Shown here one piece after another: positions 14,200-27,500 of a DNA stretch of 64,000 nucleotides. The notes beneath the pieces are model-generated. The model saw only the letters and a program-made list of their open reading frames with translations, searched no databases and was not told where the DNA came from. The translations under genes and the position numbers were made by a program. This stretch comes from Debaryomyces hansenii CBS767. Taxonomy: Eukaryota; Ascomycota; Pichiomycetes; Serinales; Debaryomycetaceae. How positions within the stretch are numbered: the first letter of the stretch is position 1; each line of letters begins with the position of its first letter. The stretch spans positions 1,240,001 to 1,304,000 of the forward strand of contig NC_006047.2 of NCBI RefSeq assembly GCF_000006445.2. Direction: 5' to 3'.

Positions 14200-15345
14200 A
14201 TGAGTATACGAATAGGGTATAAGAGAAACTTAGTAATAGGAGGGGCCAAATCGGTATCGGTACGGATTAAGCGTGATTATGTCAGTAGTATCATGAAGGG
14301 TGCTAGACACTATTTTATGAGTCAAGAAAGGGAAACCCCGATCGAAGACGGCAATCCGTACATCCAGTATCCGTTGGTAACCAAAGAACAAATGAAAAGG
14401 ATAACGAATGACAAGTTCAAGTTTGATTTTGCCTACACTTCATATGCACATCACAGTACTGATAGTGATCCAATGATCCATTCACTTTCAGATTTGACAG
14501 AGCCAACACAATTGACGTCTTTGTTACCAAGAAGGAGACCGCATGGGTCTCCCTCCGATACTTTATCGATCAAGGCAGGAGACGATGCGATGTTGGTGTC
14601 GCCCACGGTGTTGGCTATCGCCGATGGAGTTTCAGGGTGGGAGAGTAAAGGAAAGCACTGTTCTTCGGGAATATGGTCGAGATCGATGGTAGAGACATTG
14701 AGTCGACTTATGACGGAGTATAAGCTTAACCATGTACCACATCATTTGAATAAAAGAGATATTGATCAGATCTTGGATGATTCGTATTTACACACGTCAC
14801 ACTTGATGGACCTCCAGAAATTGAGGGGTTCGTCTACGTTGATATTGGGTATGTTAAGTGGCGAGTATTTAAAGATGATAAGCATAGGTGATTCTAAAAT
14901 GTACATTATTCGGGACGGGGAGATTGTCAAGACGAATGAGGAGCAAATGATTTCAGACTTGTGCCCACAGCAAATCGGAACGCAAACCCTAACATGCTTA
15001 CCTTCGGAGATTGCGTGGGTCGATTCGATTAAATTAATGCCTAACGATATAATTTTAGCTTGTTCTGACGGAATTTCCGACAACTTATATGAATGGGAAA
15101 TACTAGATTACGTTGATACGTACCTAACGGGAAAAAGTAACGATTTAAAAAGCGTAGCAAATAAATTGTTATTCAAAGCAAAAGAAATTGGTTTTGATGA
15201 TTATGCATTTACTCCATATAACGAGAAGGTTAATGCTTTACCTGAAAAGAAATATGGCAAGACATCTAGTACAGGTGGCAAGCTTGATGATATGTCCATA
15301 TGCATTGCAAGGGTTGTCCCCAACAAATCCTTAGATTCAAAATAG
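14200..15345 (+). CDS. PTC7: Type 2C protein phosphatase, mitochondrial Ptc7-like
   Basis: 381 aa, one exon. Metal-binding PP2C motifs are visible: GDDAMLVSP, IADGVSGW, SIGDSKMYIIRDG, ACSDGISDN and LDDMSICIARV. The spacing and the DGVSGW..G..SSGIWS segment are those of the Ptc7/PPTC7 subgroup rather than Ptc1-4. The N-terminus is basic, rich in Arg/Lys and hydroxylated residues, consistent with mitochondrial targeting. Family role: dephosphorylation of coenzyme Q biosynthesis proteins such as Coq7. S. cerevisiae PTC7 has an intron whose retention adds a membrane segment; no intron is visible here. It converges with MDN1, with 182 bp between stops. Confidence 0.88.
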   Translation: MSIRIGYKRNLVIGGAKSVSVRIKRDYVSSIMKGARHYFMSQERETPIEDGNPYIQYPLVTKEQMKRITNDKFKFDFAYTSYAHHSTDSDPMIHSLSDLTEPTQLTSLLPRRRPHGSPSDTLSIKAGDDAMLVSPTVLAIADGVSGWESKGKHCSSGIWSRSMVETLSRLMTEYKLNHVPHHLNKRDIDQILDDSYLHTSHLMDLQKLRGSSTLILGMLSGEYLKMISIGDSKMYIIRDGEIVKTNEEQMISDLCPQQIGTQTLTCLPSEIAWVDSIKLMPNDIILACSDGISDNLYEWEILDYVDTYLTGKSNDLKSVANKLLFKAKEIGFDDYAFTPYNEKVNALPEKKYGKTSSTGGKLDDMSICIARVVPNKSLDSK

Positions 15346-15527
15346 ATTTTTAAAATGCAAGTAGAAAAATAAAAAATAAAAAAATTCTGGGTGGCATAAT
15401 GTTTAAAGGTTTATATAGACAAAATTAATATAATATAATAATTAATAATAAGAAAATTTCATACTAAATTTCAGTTACTACAGGGGGTTAGTTTATATAT
15501 AACAAATTTTATTAGTAAAAAATATAT

Positions 15528-18500
15528 CTAGATTGAAGCAACCTCAGTAAAATATTGTCTTAAGACCAAGGAAAGCATTTCAGGAAGCTCATTAATATTT
15601 CTAACCACCACGAAAAACTCAAATGGAAAGGTGTCTAAATACTTATTGACTTTCAAACTCATAGCCCCAGTACTTGGATCAGTTTCATAGTTCACTTGAC
15701 TCATATCCAATATCGATTCACTTGAATTAATTCCATCAACGATCACGAAAACTAGCATGATTTTTTCTTCTCTAGCTTTTCTCACTAATCTTTGTATAGT
15801 ATCGTGATCCTCACAAACACCATCCGAGATTATGATCTGCAACTGCCATAAATCATCATTCGATGTTGATTTTGCAGTTTCAAATATTTTCAATGATTCT
15901 GTACATAACTTCTTGATATCAGTCTTTGTTTGCTGGAAATCAAACCACAGGAATATATTAGACCCTGTCTGTTGATTATTAAATGGCTTATCAAATGGAT
16001 GAACGACTTTGACACTTTCTCCAAATTTGACAATCGATAATCCACCGCTTTCTAATTGTGTTAACGCTTTTGATACTAACGCAATACTGTGGAAAGCTAA
16101 TTCTGTAGATTTGGATTCACTCATAGATTTGGAATCATCAACTGCTATCATAATTTGATACTGTCTCTTTGACGGTTTAGTTCTTCTTAACCAAATCTTA
16201 TCTTTTCTAAAATCAGATGCAATATAAGGAATAATTCTTTTCATATTAAGTCTTTTACCTGTCTTGTAATCACCCCGTAATTTTGTAGCTAATGTTGGTT
16301 CCAAAATTAATCTTAATTGTTCACATAAACCTGATGCTAGTTCTTGTGTGGCCAATTCACTGGTCTTCCACAATTCCCGAGCATCTTCAATATCAATAGG
16401 AGGAATATCATCATTCTCTTCATATTTTTTATCGTTAACAATGTCCATTTCTTCGTCGAGTCTACTTTCCATATCGTTCAATTCGCTATTTATGATTAAA
16501 TCATCTTCTTCCGCCAATCTTTCTTCATTCATAAATATCCCCTTTGTTTTACCTTCAAAATCGGCTTCAGGATCAGCCTTTTGGTCTTGGATTTCTTCAA
16601 CATTATCATCTATATCCATTTTATCTTCTTCTTTTATTTCTTCTGCTTCTTCTTTAACTTCTTGTTTTTCTTCATTTGCCACTTCTTCATCGTCATCAAT
16701 AGCATTTTCTTCGTCAATAGCTTGGGTCTGATCTTTATCTGCTGCACCTAACGCTTGCGTGTCAAAATCTGCATTATCGCCGTCAACATGCTGGAATTCA
16801 TCAGGCCTTTCATTTGCTGATTGATTAGTATCTTGTTTCTCTTCAATTGACGATTCTTTAATTTCTTGTCTACGACGATGAAATTCCTTTAATGAATCAC
16901 CCAATTGTTTCAATGATTCCTTGGCCATATCACGAGCATCATCTGGAGTATTTTTATCTTCCTTTTCCATATCTTGTTGGTTAGAGTCCGCTGATGCTCC
17001 TCCTGTGGCCCCTATATCATCATTCTCTTCGATAACTTGGTTATCCGAACCATCTCCCTTTTCTCCTGACTCCTGCTTCACTGCTGATTCCATGTCCATG
17101 TCTTCATTAGCAGCATCATCGTCTGCACCATCAACTCCTTCAGCTGTCTCTTGGTTTAAATCTTTATCATTACCACCAGTTTCTTTATCTTCTTCGTCTT
17201 CTTCTTCATTACCTTTATCCTTGGCGACATCTTCGTCTGAATCAAAACCTTCCTCGTTTGGCTCCTCCGAAACATCATTGTTTTGATCATTTTCTCCATT
17301 CTCATCATCATTCTCCTCCTCCTCCTCCTCCTCCTCCTCTTCTTCATCTTCTTCACCGTCCTCATTTTCATTAGTCTTGTGATCCTCTTCTGGGATTTTA
17401 TCTTGATCTTCGTCCTTTACTTCATTCTTCTCGTCATCAAGGTCGATATCCATCTTATCTTCAAAATCATCCCCTTCATCTTCATTCTCTTCCTTTTCTT
17501 CATCACCGGAATCAAGATTCATATCTTCAGGAAGATCTAGGACTTCACTTTCAGGGACGTGCTCTTCAAGCTGTTCGTTTTCTTTATTCTGAACTTCATC
17601 ATCTTGCTCACCTACGTCTTTATCGTCACCTTCTTCATCGTTGTTTTCATCTTCACTATTGTCTTCATTCTCTTCTTGATCATTAGATTTCGTTTCGTCG
17701 TTTTTATTCTTATCATCAGAACCTTTCTCTTCATCTTCTTTAGCTTCCATATTATCATCATCATTAGTTGAATTTTCTGGCATTTTATCTGAATCCTTTT
17801 CTTTGTTATCCTCTTTCGCTTCTTCATCCCACATCTTTTCATCGATAGCATTTGGATCGAGATCATCAATATCATCAACCTCTTCATCCAATTCTTCATC
17901 GTCACCTTCGTCGTCTTCCGCATCGTCTTTTTCTTGATCAGAAGCTTCTTCAAGATCACCAGCCATATCCCCCTCCATATCAACTGCATTGTCATCTTCA
18001 TCTTCTTTATCATCTTTATCCTTATTATCTTCATTGGGTTGTTGAGCATCTTCTGTCAAGTCATCATCTTGTTCAATGTCCTTAGAATTGTTGTTTGCCC
18101 CATCTCCATCACCTAAACCTGTACCGTCTTGTAAATTGTCGTTCTCCTTTTGGTCAGATGGCGGCTCTGGAGAACAGAAACCTTTAGTAGCTAATGTATG
18201 AAGAGATGACGTTAATATAAACGTTGCATGTGATGTTGAAGTATAGTTAGATCTAGTTTTGTCAAGAATTGTCAAAGCTAATTTATAATAGTGACGAATA
18301 AGAGGCAAAGTAAAACTAGCAAGCGCTGAAGTCAATCTCGATGTTTCGGAATTATGTTCAACTTTCGATATGATGTTAAAACACTGCTGCATTTTCTGAA
18401 TCATTCTATTACTGTGCATAGATTTAATATACTTCATCATTCTCAGTTGTGTAAGAATTAACCAATTATCGTCATTTTCACTTATTGATTCTGATTGGCT

Positions 18501-21500
18501 TTCAGTAACTTTTTGCACTGTTAATAAAATAAAAGTCGACAATTCACGGAATGCTCTCTCTATATCTTCTAATGTCCTGACTTCAGTTATCGAAGTGGAG
18601 CTGTTCACAAATGGCTGATATTTCCTTGCCTCTATCCAGGCTAAGATTGTATCCGAAACAAAGAATAGTTTATTAGTAGCTACCTTCCAGGAATTCAAAT
18701 CTTCAATTAAGTTTTGGTAAAAAATCCTAAATTTTTCAATGAACTCAATGTTTTCTTGTTTGGTCACATTCTTATCGATACCAGACAATTGGCTGAGTAA
18801 TTCGTTAATATTGGCCTTAGCTTTGTAATATATCTCTGTGCTAATTGAGTCAGAAAATTTGAAACTAGAATGAATAACATGCAAAGCATAATCCAAAAGC
18901 TTAGGAAGCCAGAATAAAATATTTTCAATTTCAAATAAATTCAATTTCGTTGATGCAAGAATCGTTGTTCTGGCTAATGTGTCCTTAAAGTCTTCTGAAT
19001 TTGTCAAATATTCGAATGAAGTGTATAATTCGTCCATTGTAGAAACAGAAGTTGCAAATTCAAATAATGGTTCACGAATAGTTATCAAAGAAAATACAAG
19101 GTTCTCAGCGGCAGCAAGACCTTTATCTGCATCCACTTGAGGAACGTCTTCAGCGACATTGGAAACAGCCGCCTTCAAACGTGGTATAATATCCAAAACT
19201 CTGAAATAGTGTTTATCACATCCTTCAAGCATCGAACTTTCGAAGCTCTTACTGTTGACTAAAATAGCATTAACTGTTGATTGAATTTTATGAATATCAG
19301 CTCTAAGACTTGTTTTCAAACCAATTCTCCTAAGTTCCCGTAATGTATCACTTAAAAGTTTTCGTTTTTGAGTCTTCAACGCAGCAATAAGCTTTTTATT
19401 ATCATCTTTTAATTCCTTTGGAGTCTCTTTACGAAGACGTTCCATTTCCTCGATCAATTCCTTTGCATATTCATAGAAACTTGGTAGTTCTTCATTGATA
19501 ATACGAGATACATATATATCCATGTTTTTATCAATCATGGTAATATTCTGGAGACGTCTAGGTCTTTCGTTCCATGATGATATTTCTTGACAGGAGCTTG
19601 TAACGATGTTTGAATCGAAGACATGACCACGAACGCTAGGTATGTCAGTTGAAACAATTAAGACTTTTTGGGTCTCTGGAATACCTTGTTCAATAATCCC
19701 AGATACTGACGTAGCCAATAACGCACGGTATTTTCTAACGATCTTATAAAGATTATTATGAGAGCGGCGAGCACTTTGCTTGAGGGCATCAATATTGACA
19801 TCCTTCCAACTTGCAAGTAATATAACTTCTGATATGTCTTTCTCTAATTTTTTCTTCCCGTTACTAATATTTTCTTCAATGCTGGAAACAAACTGTTCAT
19901 AAAAAGTAACTAAATTGGCAAGGGCATCATGAATAACTTCCTTAGGCGATATAACACCGATATGATTTGTAAATGCCCTAATCAAGTTTAGTCTTGGAAT
20001 AAATTCTCCATAGGTTGTTTGACTCATAAATACATTCAAAGCTGCCAACAATTTCACAACTGGCATATCTTCCTTTTGCTGGTTAGAAAAATTAGGAATA
20101 ATAATAGTTTCAAATAAATGAAACCACCATTTTCCTATACTTCTCTCGGCCAGCTCATCTTCATTCTTTAAAAGAGATTTCCACGCAGATAATTCTAATT
20201 TCCTCCAGGAAACAATAAGCTGTGTCAATTCATCAAAATTAGACTTGAGAGAAACTTGACTATGTGCATATTTTTCCCATTCAGATATGTACGTGTAGAT
20301 TTGTTCTATCTTCTGTAATAATCTTGAAATTGGACAATGCATAGGAAAAGCCAAAAATTCATCACAAGCTCTTGCAATGTTTTGTAACGTAGCATGCTCT
20401 GGCCATTGCTCTAATAACTTTAATGTAAACATGTGCACTGAAGATACTATTGACATTGCTTTCTTGAACTCACTTGGGATGTTTCCACGGTAAAAATCAA
20501 CTTCAAAATTGTTGCTCGTTAATTCATTGAATGAGGATGTTAATCTAGTTATTAATGCTGATAATATAGGCGAATTATTACTTTGGGATTTAAAGCCCTC
20601 CTTGTAATTTGCTAACAATTCACATAATTCGGACCCTTGGTTTACTAAGGTTGGCATATCATCTTGTTGTCTAGATAAAAATGCGTCAACGTATATCTTA
20701 CCAATATTGACATAAACTTCCTCAAACGAATCATTCTTACTACTGGAATCTATTTCAACGTTCATAACTTCTTCATGATCTGGAAATAATGATTTAAAAT
20801 CATCTTCAATATCGGTTGAAGGATCTGAATATTTGTATAAACTACTTTGGAGCGAACTTTCTTCTTCAGCCTTCATACGACGTAACGACCATCTATAGTA
20901 AAGGGATTGGAACGCTTGTTGTACAATGGAGTCAAGCGAGTTGTTCGAAGTATGATTCTTATGGGCGAAACATACTCTGATGAAAAACAACATAATATGT
21001 TCTGATGCGATGGAATCTGCCCCTAGACTTTTACAAAATTCTTTCGCAGCCGGAAATGTTTCAAGAACTTTAGACGAATCAGCTAATTCTGAAACATTAA
21101 TAGGCCATACATCACTAAACTCAAACATAGTCTTAGAATTCTCAATTCCCATTGATAACAAATCGAATCCAAATTTTAAGCCATAAACGTAACCACGCAA
21201 AATATCATTAAGGTCTGAATAGATCAAAAAATTTTGATCTAAACGTAACAAGAACTGTGACGAATTATTATGGAAAATATCAATCATTTTACCACTAGCT
21301 TCAACTAATTCTTCAGCGGAGCTTAAAAGATTCATAACTGGATCGACATTAATAGTAGAATCCATGAATGCCTTCCATTCCTCAAAAAGACGATCAATCA
21401 GTCCAGTCCGTCTGAAAACACGCGGCTTCTTAGGACCTTTAGAAAGATCGAGTATTGGCATAACCGTTTCAGCATGTATTTCAGAATCACCATACAGAAC

Positions 21501-24500
21501 TTCCCTTGCTGATTCCCAGGCCAAGACCATGTCTTGTGCCGAAGCTTGTTGCTCCATAAATTTCTTGTAGATTACATGTTCTCTAATAGCAGGATCATAT
21601 GCCGAGCTTGGGACATACAATTGAATTGCACCACAAGAGAATAGAATCCATGCTTTGCCTAGAATTTGTAAAGTATGCGCAGATATCGCAAGGAATAAGG
21701 AAGGAAACATAAATCTTTCGCAAACATCAATGAATTCCTTATTATCAGATCTCTGAATAATATCAATAAGGGGTTCAATTGATTCCTTAGTGAACGACTC
21801 TTTCACCAAATTAGTTACAACTTCACGATCATCAGGATCAAACGACATAATGTGCGCTTCAATAATTTTAGCAAACCAAGAAATCAATAATCCACTAAAT
21901 AAAGCACTTTGGTCTTTCAAAATCGAACGTGAATTGTTCACGATACTATCGGTAAATATTTTGATATCTTGGAGATTTTGTTGTAAATTCTTCCCTGGGA
22001 ATGATGAAAATTTCTGACTTTTAGACAAGGATGATGAAATTATTTCATAGGAAAAGAGTCCTGGAACTAACGAGTGACATTTTCCATTTTTAATAGTCCA
22101 TAAACTATCAAATACCGATGGATAAGGATTAAAGATATCAGAATGCGATGACCTCAATAATGAGAAAGTAGACCGACCAGATAGGGTGGCCAATGATAAT
22201 AGTTCAGTATTATCATCGCCATTACTAGACGAACATTCAACAAAATTAGACAACAACGAAAATTCATACTTAAATTCATTATGACGTTTATAAATAAAAG
22301 CGTTAGACATATCTTTTAATTTGGATATTCCTGACTTCAAGTCATCAGCTATCATAGAGAAATCATCATCTGTTATATTATTCAACACGATATCTTGATA
22401 AAGTCCGAGAATTGCAGTCCTCAAGTTCGACACTGCGGCATTTGTATCATTTAACTGTTCCTGTGCAACTATATCAAATTCTTTTGCTAATCCAAATAGA
22501 ATTTCTGCATTATTCCAAGTATTCTCTGTGAGAGGATATGACATTCTAAATTGTTCCCAAATTTTAGCCATGGAAAACCCGGACTTCAATACCAAAGCTT
22601 CCCCAAAGGCATCAACAGATGCCTTTAGTTCTTCAACGAAATTTACGATAAAAGGATCAGTACTATAATTTTCAATCCATGAAAGAATCAAATCCTTAAA
22701 AACCCTTAATTTGGATTCGTCCTGTTCGCTAGCAGTATCCAATAAGCTCTTCCATATTACATGTAAGTCAAACAATGCTCTGTATAGCCTTTCAGAGGAG
22801 AATACCATATCTTTTGCGCCACTTTTAAAAGCTTTGAGAATGAATTCATTTACACTTTTCACAAGACGATATATATCCAATCTAGGCACTTTCTTGATAT
22901 TCCTACCAAGTTGGAATGCGGCTGACCTTTCAATGTAAGATAAATCACTAATTTTACCATGCATAGACTTTTCCTCTAAGTGATTCAAGGAAGAAGATGA
23001 TTCCAATATTCCTGAGACTGTTTCAAATAAGAAAGTTGGTTCTGGTGAATCAAAGAATAATGCTTCTTCAGCAATGAAGTTGTGGACATAATAATTCACA
23101 AGTGGATTAAGTGATTGATAGTTGACAAAATTCTTGACATTTTCATTCACTCCATTAATCATATTCTGTACAGGATAATACATAGATGATAAACTTGTTA
23201 ATATGCCTTCTTCTTCCAAAAACTTCAACCTTACTATCAAGTCATTTGAGAAAGATTTATGTTGCGAATCAAACTCAGCAGATGAGCAGATGGAATCTCT
23301 CCACGCCTCCAATTCTTGCAAACAAATGAAAGGAATTATACCTAAAATAACATTTATAATTTCATTCTTGCTTTCTTGGTTGTATCTGTCAAATATGTCA
23401 TTCAATAATGCATACGGTCTAATTGTAGACAAATTTGCTGCGATAAAGGCCATTGAAGGTTTAAAAGCAACTTCATTAACTTCTAAGTTTTTCATTTTTT
23501 CCTCTAAGTCTTTCTCTGATTTTTCAGTAACAGGAAATCCAAGGCAGCTGGAATCAAACTTTGATATTCTTTCTTTAATTGAATCCATGTAGAGTTCGAT
23601 ACCTCTATTTCTCATGGCACGAGATAATTCTCCATGTTTTGGATCCATAGTTAAGAATAATCTGAAATTTGGATGCGGTGTAATCGTCCTTGGTTTGCCA
23701 TCTTCGGAACTGCATTCATTGATAATCAATGTACCGTTTGTCTCCAACAAGGAATTTAACCTATCAAGAACTGATGGACTACAAAGGTTAGCATTGTCCA
23801 AAATCAACCAATTACCTTTTTCTACAGCCTTGACTAAAAGACCATCAAACCATTCAAATTTGACGCTCTTGTTTTCCTTTGTTTTCTTCTGTAAGTCTTG
23901 TGACTCTTTATAAATAGCCATAAGGTCATCATTTGAATAAAATGACAAATAAGATTTTAAGAAACTGTGAAATTCATTGTAATTTGCAATATTAATTTCT
24001 TTGATATCAATATAGTTGATTAGTTCCAAAGCTTGCAATAAAACAGTCGGTTCTGTATGTTCTGAGCATAAATTCACAATTGCTAAATCAACTAATAAAT
24101 TACGGACCTTATTAGTAAGAGCAACTATAGCCCTTGTAAGATCTACCTGTTCATATCCACCAAGAATATCCATGCTATCAACATCACTATTCATGGCAAA
24201 TTCATCAATTTTTGCACCAACAATATCTGCTATAAACCTTATTAGTTCCGTCTTACCTGAATTAGTTGGACCAGCAAGAATTAGCGGTAAATTTTGATTG
24301 ATACTGTGTATCGCAGATTCTATGAAAGGAAAGTTACATTGTAAAGGAATCAACTTTGATCCAGTTAAATGCTGAACGGTCTGTTTTCTTTCGATTATTG
24401 CAGATCCAACTTGAACAAAATCATCACCTATAGAGTAGAGATTATCACGATTAGGCTTTTGACCAAATATAGACTCAAATAAAGTTCTAGCCCTCATCCG

Positions 24501-27500
24501 GTCGTCTTTAGATCTAAATCTCTCACAAACAATCATATTCAAGAAGTCTCCAGGGGTCAAGTCTCCGCAAATATTTTTAGAGCTGAATAATTCCAACCAC
24601 CTTAAGGTATCACGGAGATTAAATTCCCATGGGCCACCCGAAGATCCCCACATCCGCTTTACAACAACTTCTCTTTCCAATTCAGACATGAATCTAATAA
24701 TCTTGGAGCAAGTATCACCATCTATATTTGGGAATAAATGTTGCGAAATCATGTTTAAATCTTCTGATTTCAAAACATCCACATAAACTACTGTGAATCT
24801 GTTCACGAAGGACTTAGGTAAACCTTTTCTACCACCTCCTTGATACTGTGGATTTTGTGCTGCAAAAACAACGAAGTCAGGGTGACAAGTAAATGATTTA
24901 TCTAACTCAGGAATATAAGCTTCACCACGATGATCCAAACAGGCATTCAATCCTTCTAATACAGATTGAGATGCTAAATTCATTTCATCTAGTAAAACCC
25001 ATTCACCCTTCTGCATAGCTCTTAAAAATGGAGCATCTCTCCAGGTAAATTCCCCAGCTTTTCCACCTTCTGCAGGGGCATCTGAACCAAACAAATCAAC
25101 CAAGTCGGTTTGTTCGGACAAATTGATTCTGATCAAGGAATTACCTGTCGCTTTCGCCAATGCCGATACCAAACTAGTTTTCCCTACACCAGGACTACCT
25201 TCTAATAGGATGGGTTTATGTACTTGCATGGCTCTAACAACACGCATAGCATTAGCCGCAGTAGTGGGAGCATGCAAGTTGAATGAATCACTGGCCCTTG
25301 AACCTTCAACTCTTGGAATAGAAAACAATCCAAATGATAGCATATCGTGTCTTAAGTCAACAGTAAAGTGGTCAGTGTAATATTTCAATAAATCACTCTG
25401 GCAAAATTCTGATAACTTCTGAACACATTCTAACTTCTGGTCTTTCAATCTCATTTCATTTTCTGCTAAATATGCCGTGTTATTTGTGCCTAGAGCATCA
25501 ATAAATACCATAGATGCACCGTGTAATAGTGCTGCTTCCGTACTAACTTCATCGGCGCAGGAATTTATGAATTGAACCCATGCCAAAATATCACGAAGCG
25601 AAATTACACCACTATTAGTTTGACCAGCACCAAACTTCTTGCCATACCATTCCGAAAACTGGACTAGTGGCTCACAAAGATCTTTTGCTCTATGATTCAA
25701 TTTAGAGGAGACGATTTGTCTGACATCATTAAAATCATCCATTGATGGTACCCAGATTTCTGTGAAACGATTTCTCAAGGCTGGAGACAATTCTTTCTTA
25801 CCATAATCACCACCTGGATTCATTGTAGCTAAAAATTCAAATCCTTCATGAGCCGTAATAAATGCATCATCGACACCCTTTTCGGCCAATAATATGCTCC
25901 TTTCAGGTTCTAAGACCGAATTTAATCTTTCCAATACAGAGTCATCAGCTAAGGAAATTTCATCTAGTAAGAAAATATTACCGTCTTTCATAGCATGTAT
26001 TAATGGACCATCGTTCCACTCAAACAAAGCCACACTGTTTCTTTTGCCTTCCTCTATTGCAGAAATAAGCTCAGGATCGACATTCTCAAATGATGCAATT
26101 GAATTATACTTCTTAATTAAATCATCTAACTTTGAATCTTCAAGTGTAATTTCAACTCCAAGAGTTTCGAAAAGATTAATCAAATTATTGAACAACGTAC
26201 TCTGTGTTTCGAATCTATTACGGACAGGCCTTTGGGCACCTAAAAGATCACCTGTTTCTGTATTTTGATGAGCATTTACCGTTATTAGCTCTTTTCTTAG
26301 GAACTCTGTAATAATTTGACAGACTGTAGTCTTACCACACCCAGTTTCACCAACTAACAATAAAGGCTCATTATATTTCATAGAAGTGAAAACAAGAACT
26401 GCTAAACGACGCATAGCCTTCGTCCATACTATTGAGGAACTTACATTCATTAAAGCTTTATTCTCCAATTTTTCATAGTATGAATCCATATCTAACTTTA
26501 CTTTCATTACATTTTCAATAGTTTCCTTGACTACTCTTTTTTGGTCTGCTTTCCTAACTCTTTCCGCTAATAGCATATAGCCATTGGCAGCCAATTCTTC
26601 ATACCCAACTGCATCTCTTAACGCCCATCTGAACAAATCTCTTAAAGTGGCAAACGAATTCTTTTGTTCAAAAAGTCTTGTTGATTGACGTTGAAAAGAT
26701 AATTGTCTATAAACTTCAACAATTTTCTTCCCATATGTAGGTGCAATTTTACATCTATCTCTTAAAATAATTTCTAATTCATCCTGAGGAATATCATCAA
26801 AATGCAATTCTAAAAATCTATTCCGGAAAGCCCTTGAAAGCATTTTTCTACCACCATAAAGACCAGGTGGGTTCTGGGTAGCGAATATCATGAAATCGGG
26901 ATGTGGATGAACTATCTCTTGAGTTTCTGGTATAAACAATTCTCTATTGTCATCAAGCAAACGATTTAAGGCTTCTAGGACATCTGTAGGTGCAAGATTC
27001 AACTCATCTAATACTATCCAATGCCCTTTACGTAAAGCTTCCACTAAAACACCTTCCCTGAAAATTAATTTACCAGTAGAGTCTGACACAAATGTTCCTA
27101 AGTATTCTTGTAAATCAGTATGTTCATGATTATTGATACGGACAAATTTGTGCCCAGTTATATTTGCCAAATATTTGATCATAGAAGTCTTACCTGCAGA
27201 AGTAGGACCTTGAACCAATACTGGAAATCTTCTACCGGCTGTTGCTCTGACTAAATTAAGTAAATTTTTTTCAACAAAAGGGGTAATAATGTAATCTGGT
27301 TGCTCAAGGGGTTCACCAGGTCCTCTCTTCATCCAGTAATGTCTGAACTGAACATAATCATCAGAATTATTTGCTGGTGGTGGAGGGCATTGACTCATGA
27401 CTGATTTAGCATTTTTCAATTTGCCAATTGTATATTTGACAATTATGGGTTTCAAAATTTCCTCAGACTTAACGTCTAATAAAGTTAAAAATGCCATACA

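Noticed and set aside
16348..18116. Several plus-strand open frames opposite the MDN1 acidic region
   Set aside because: They arise from the low-complexity GAA/GAT-rich sequence; the translations are runs of Ser, Phe or Ile with no family resemblance.
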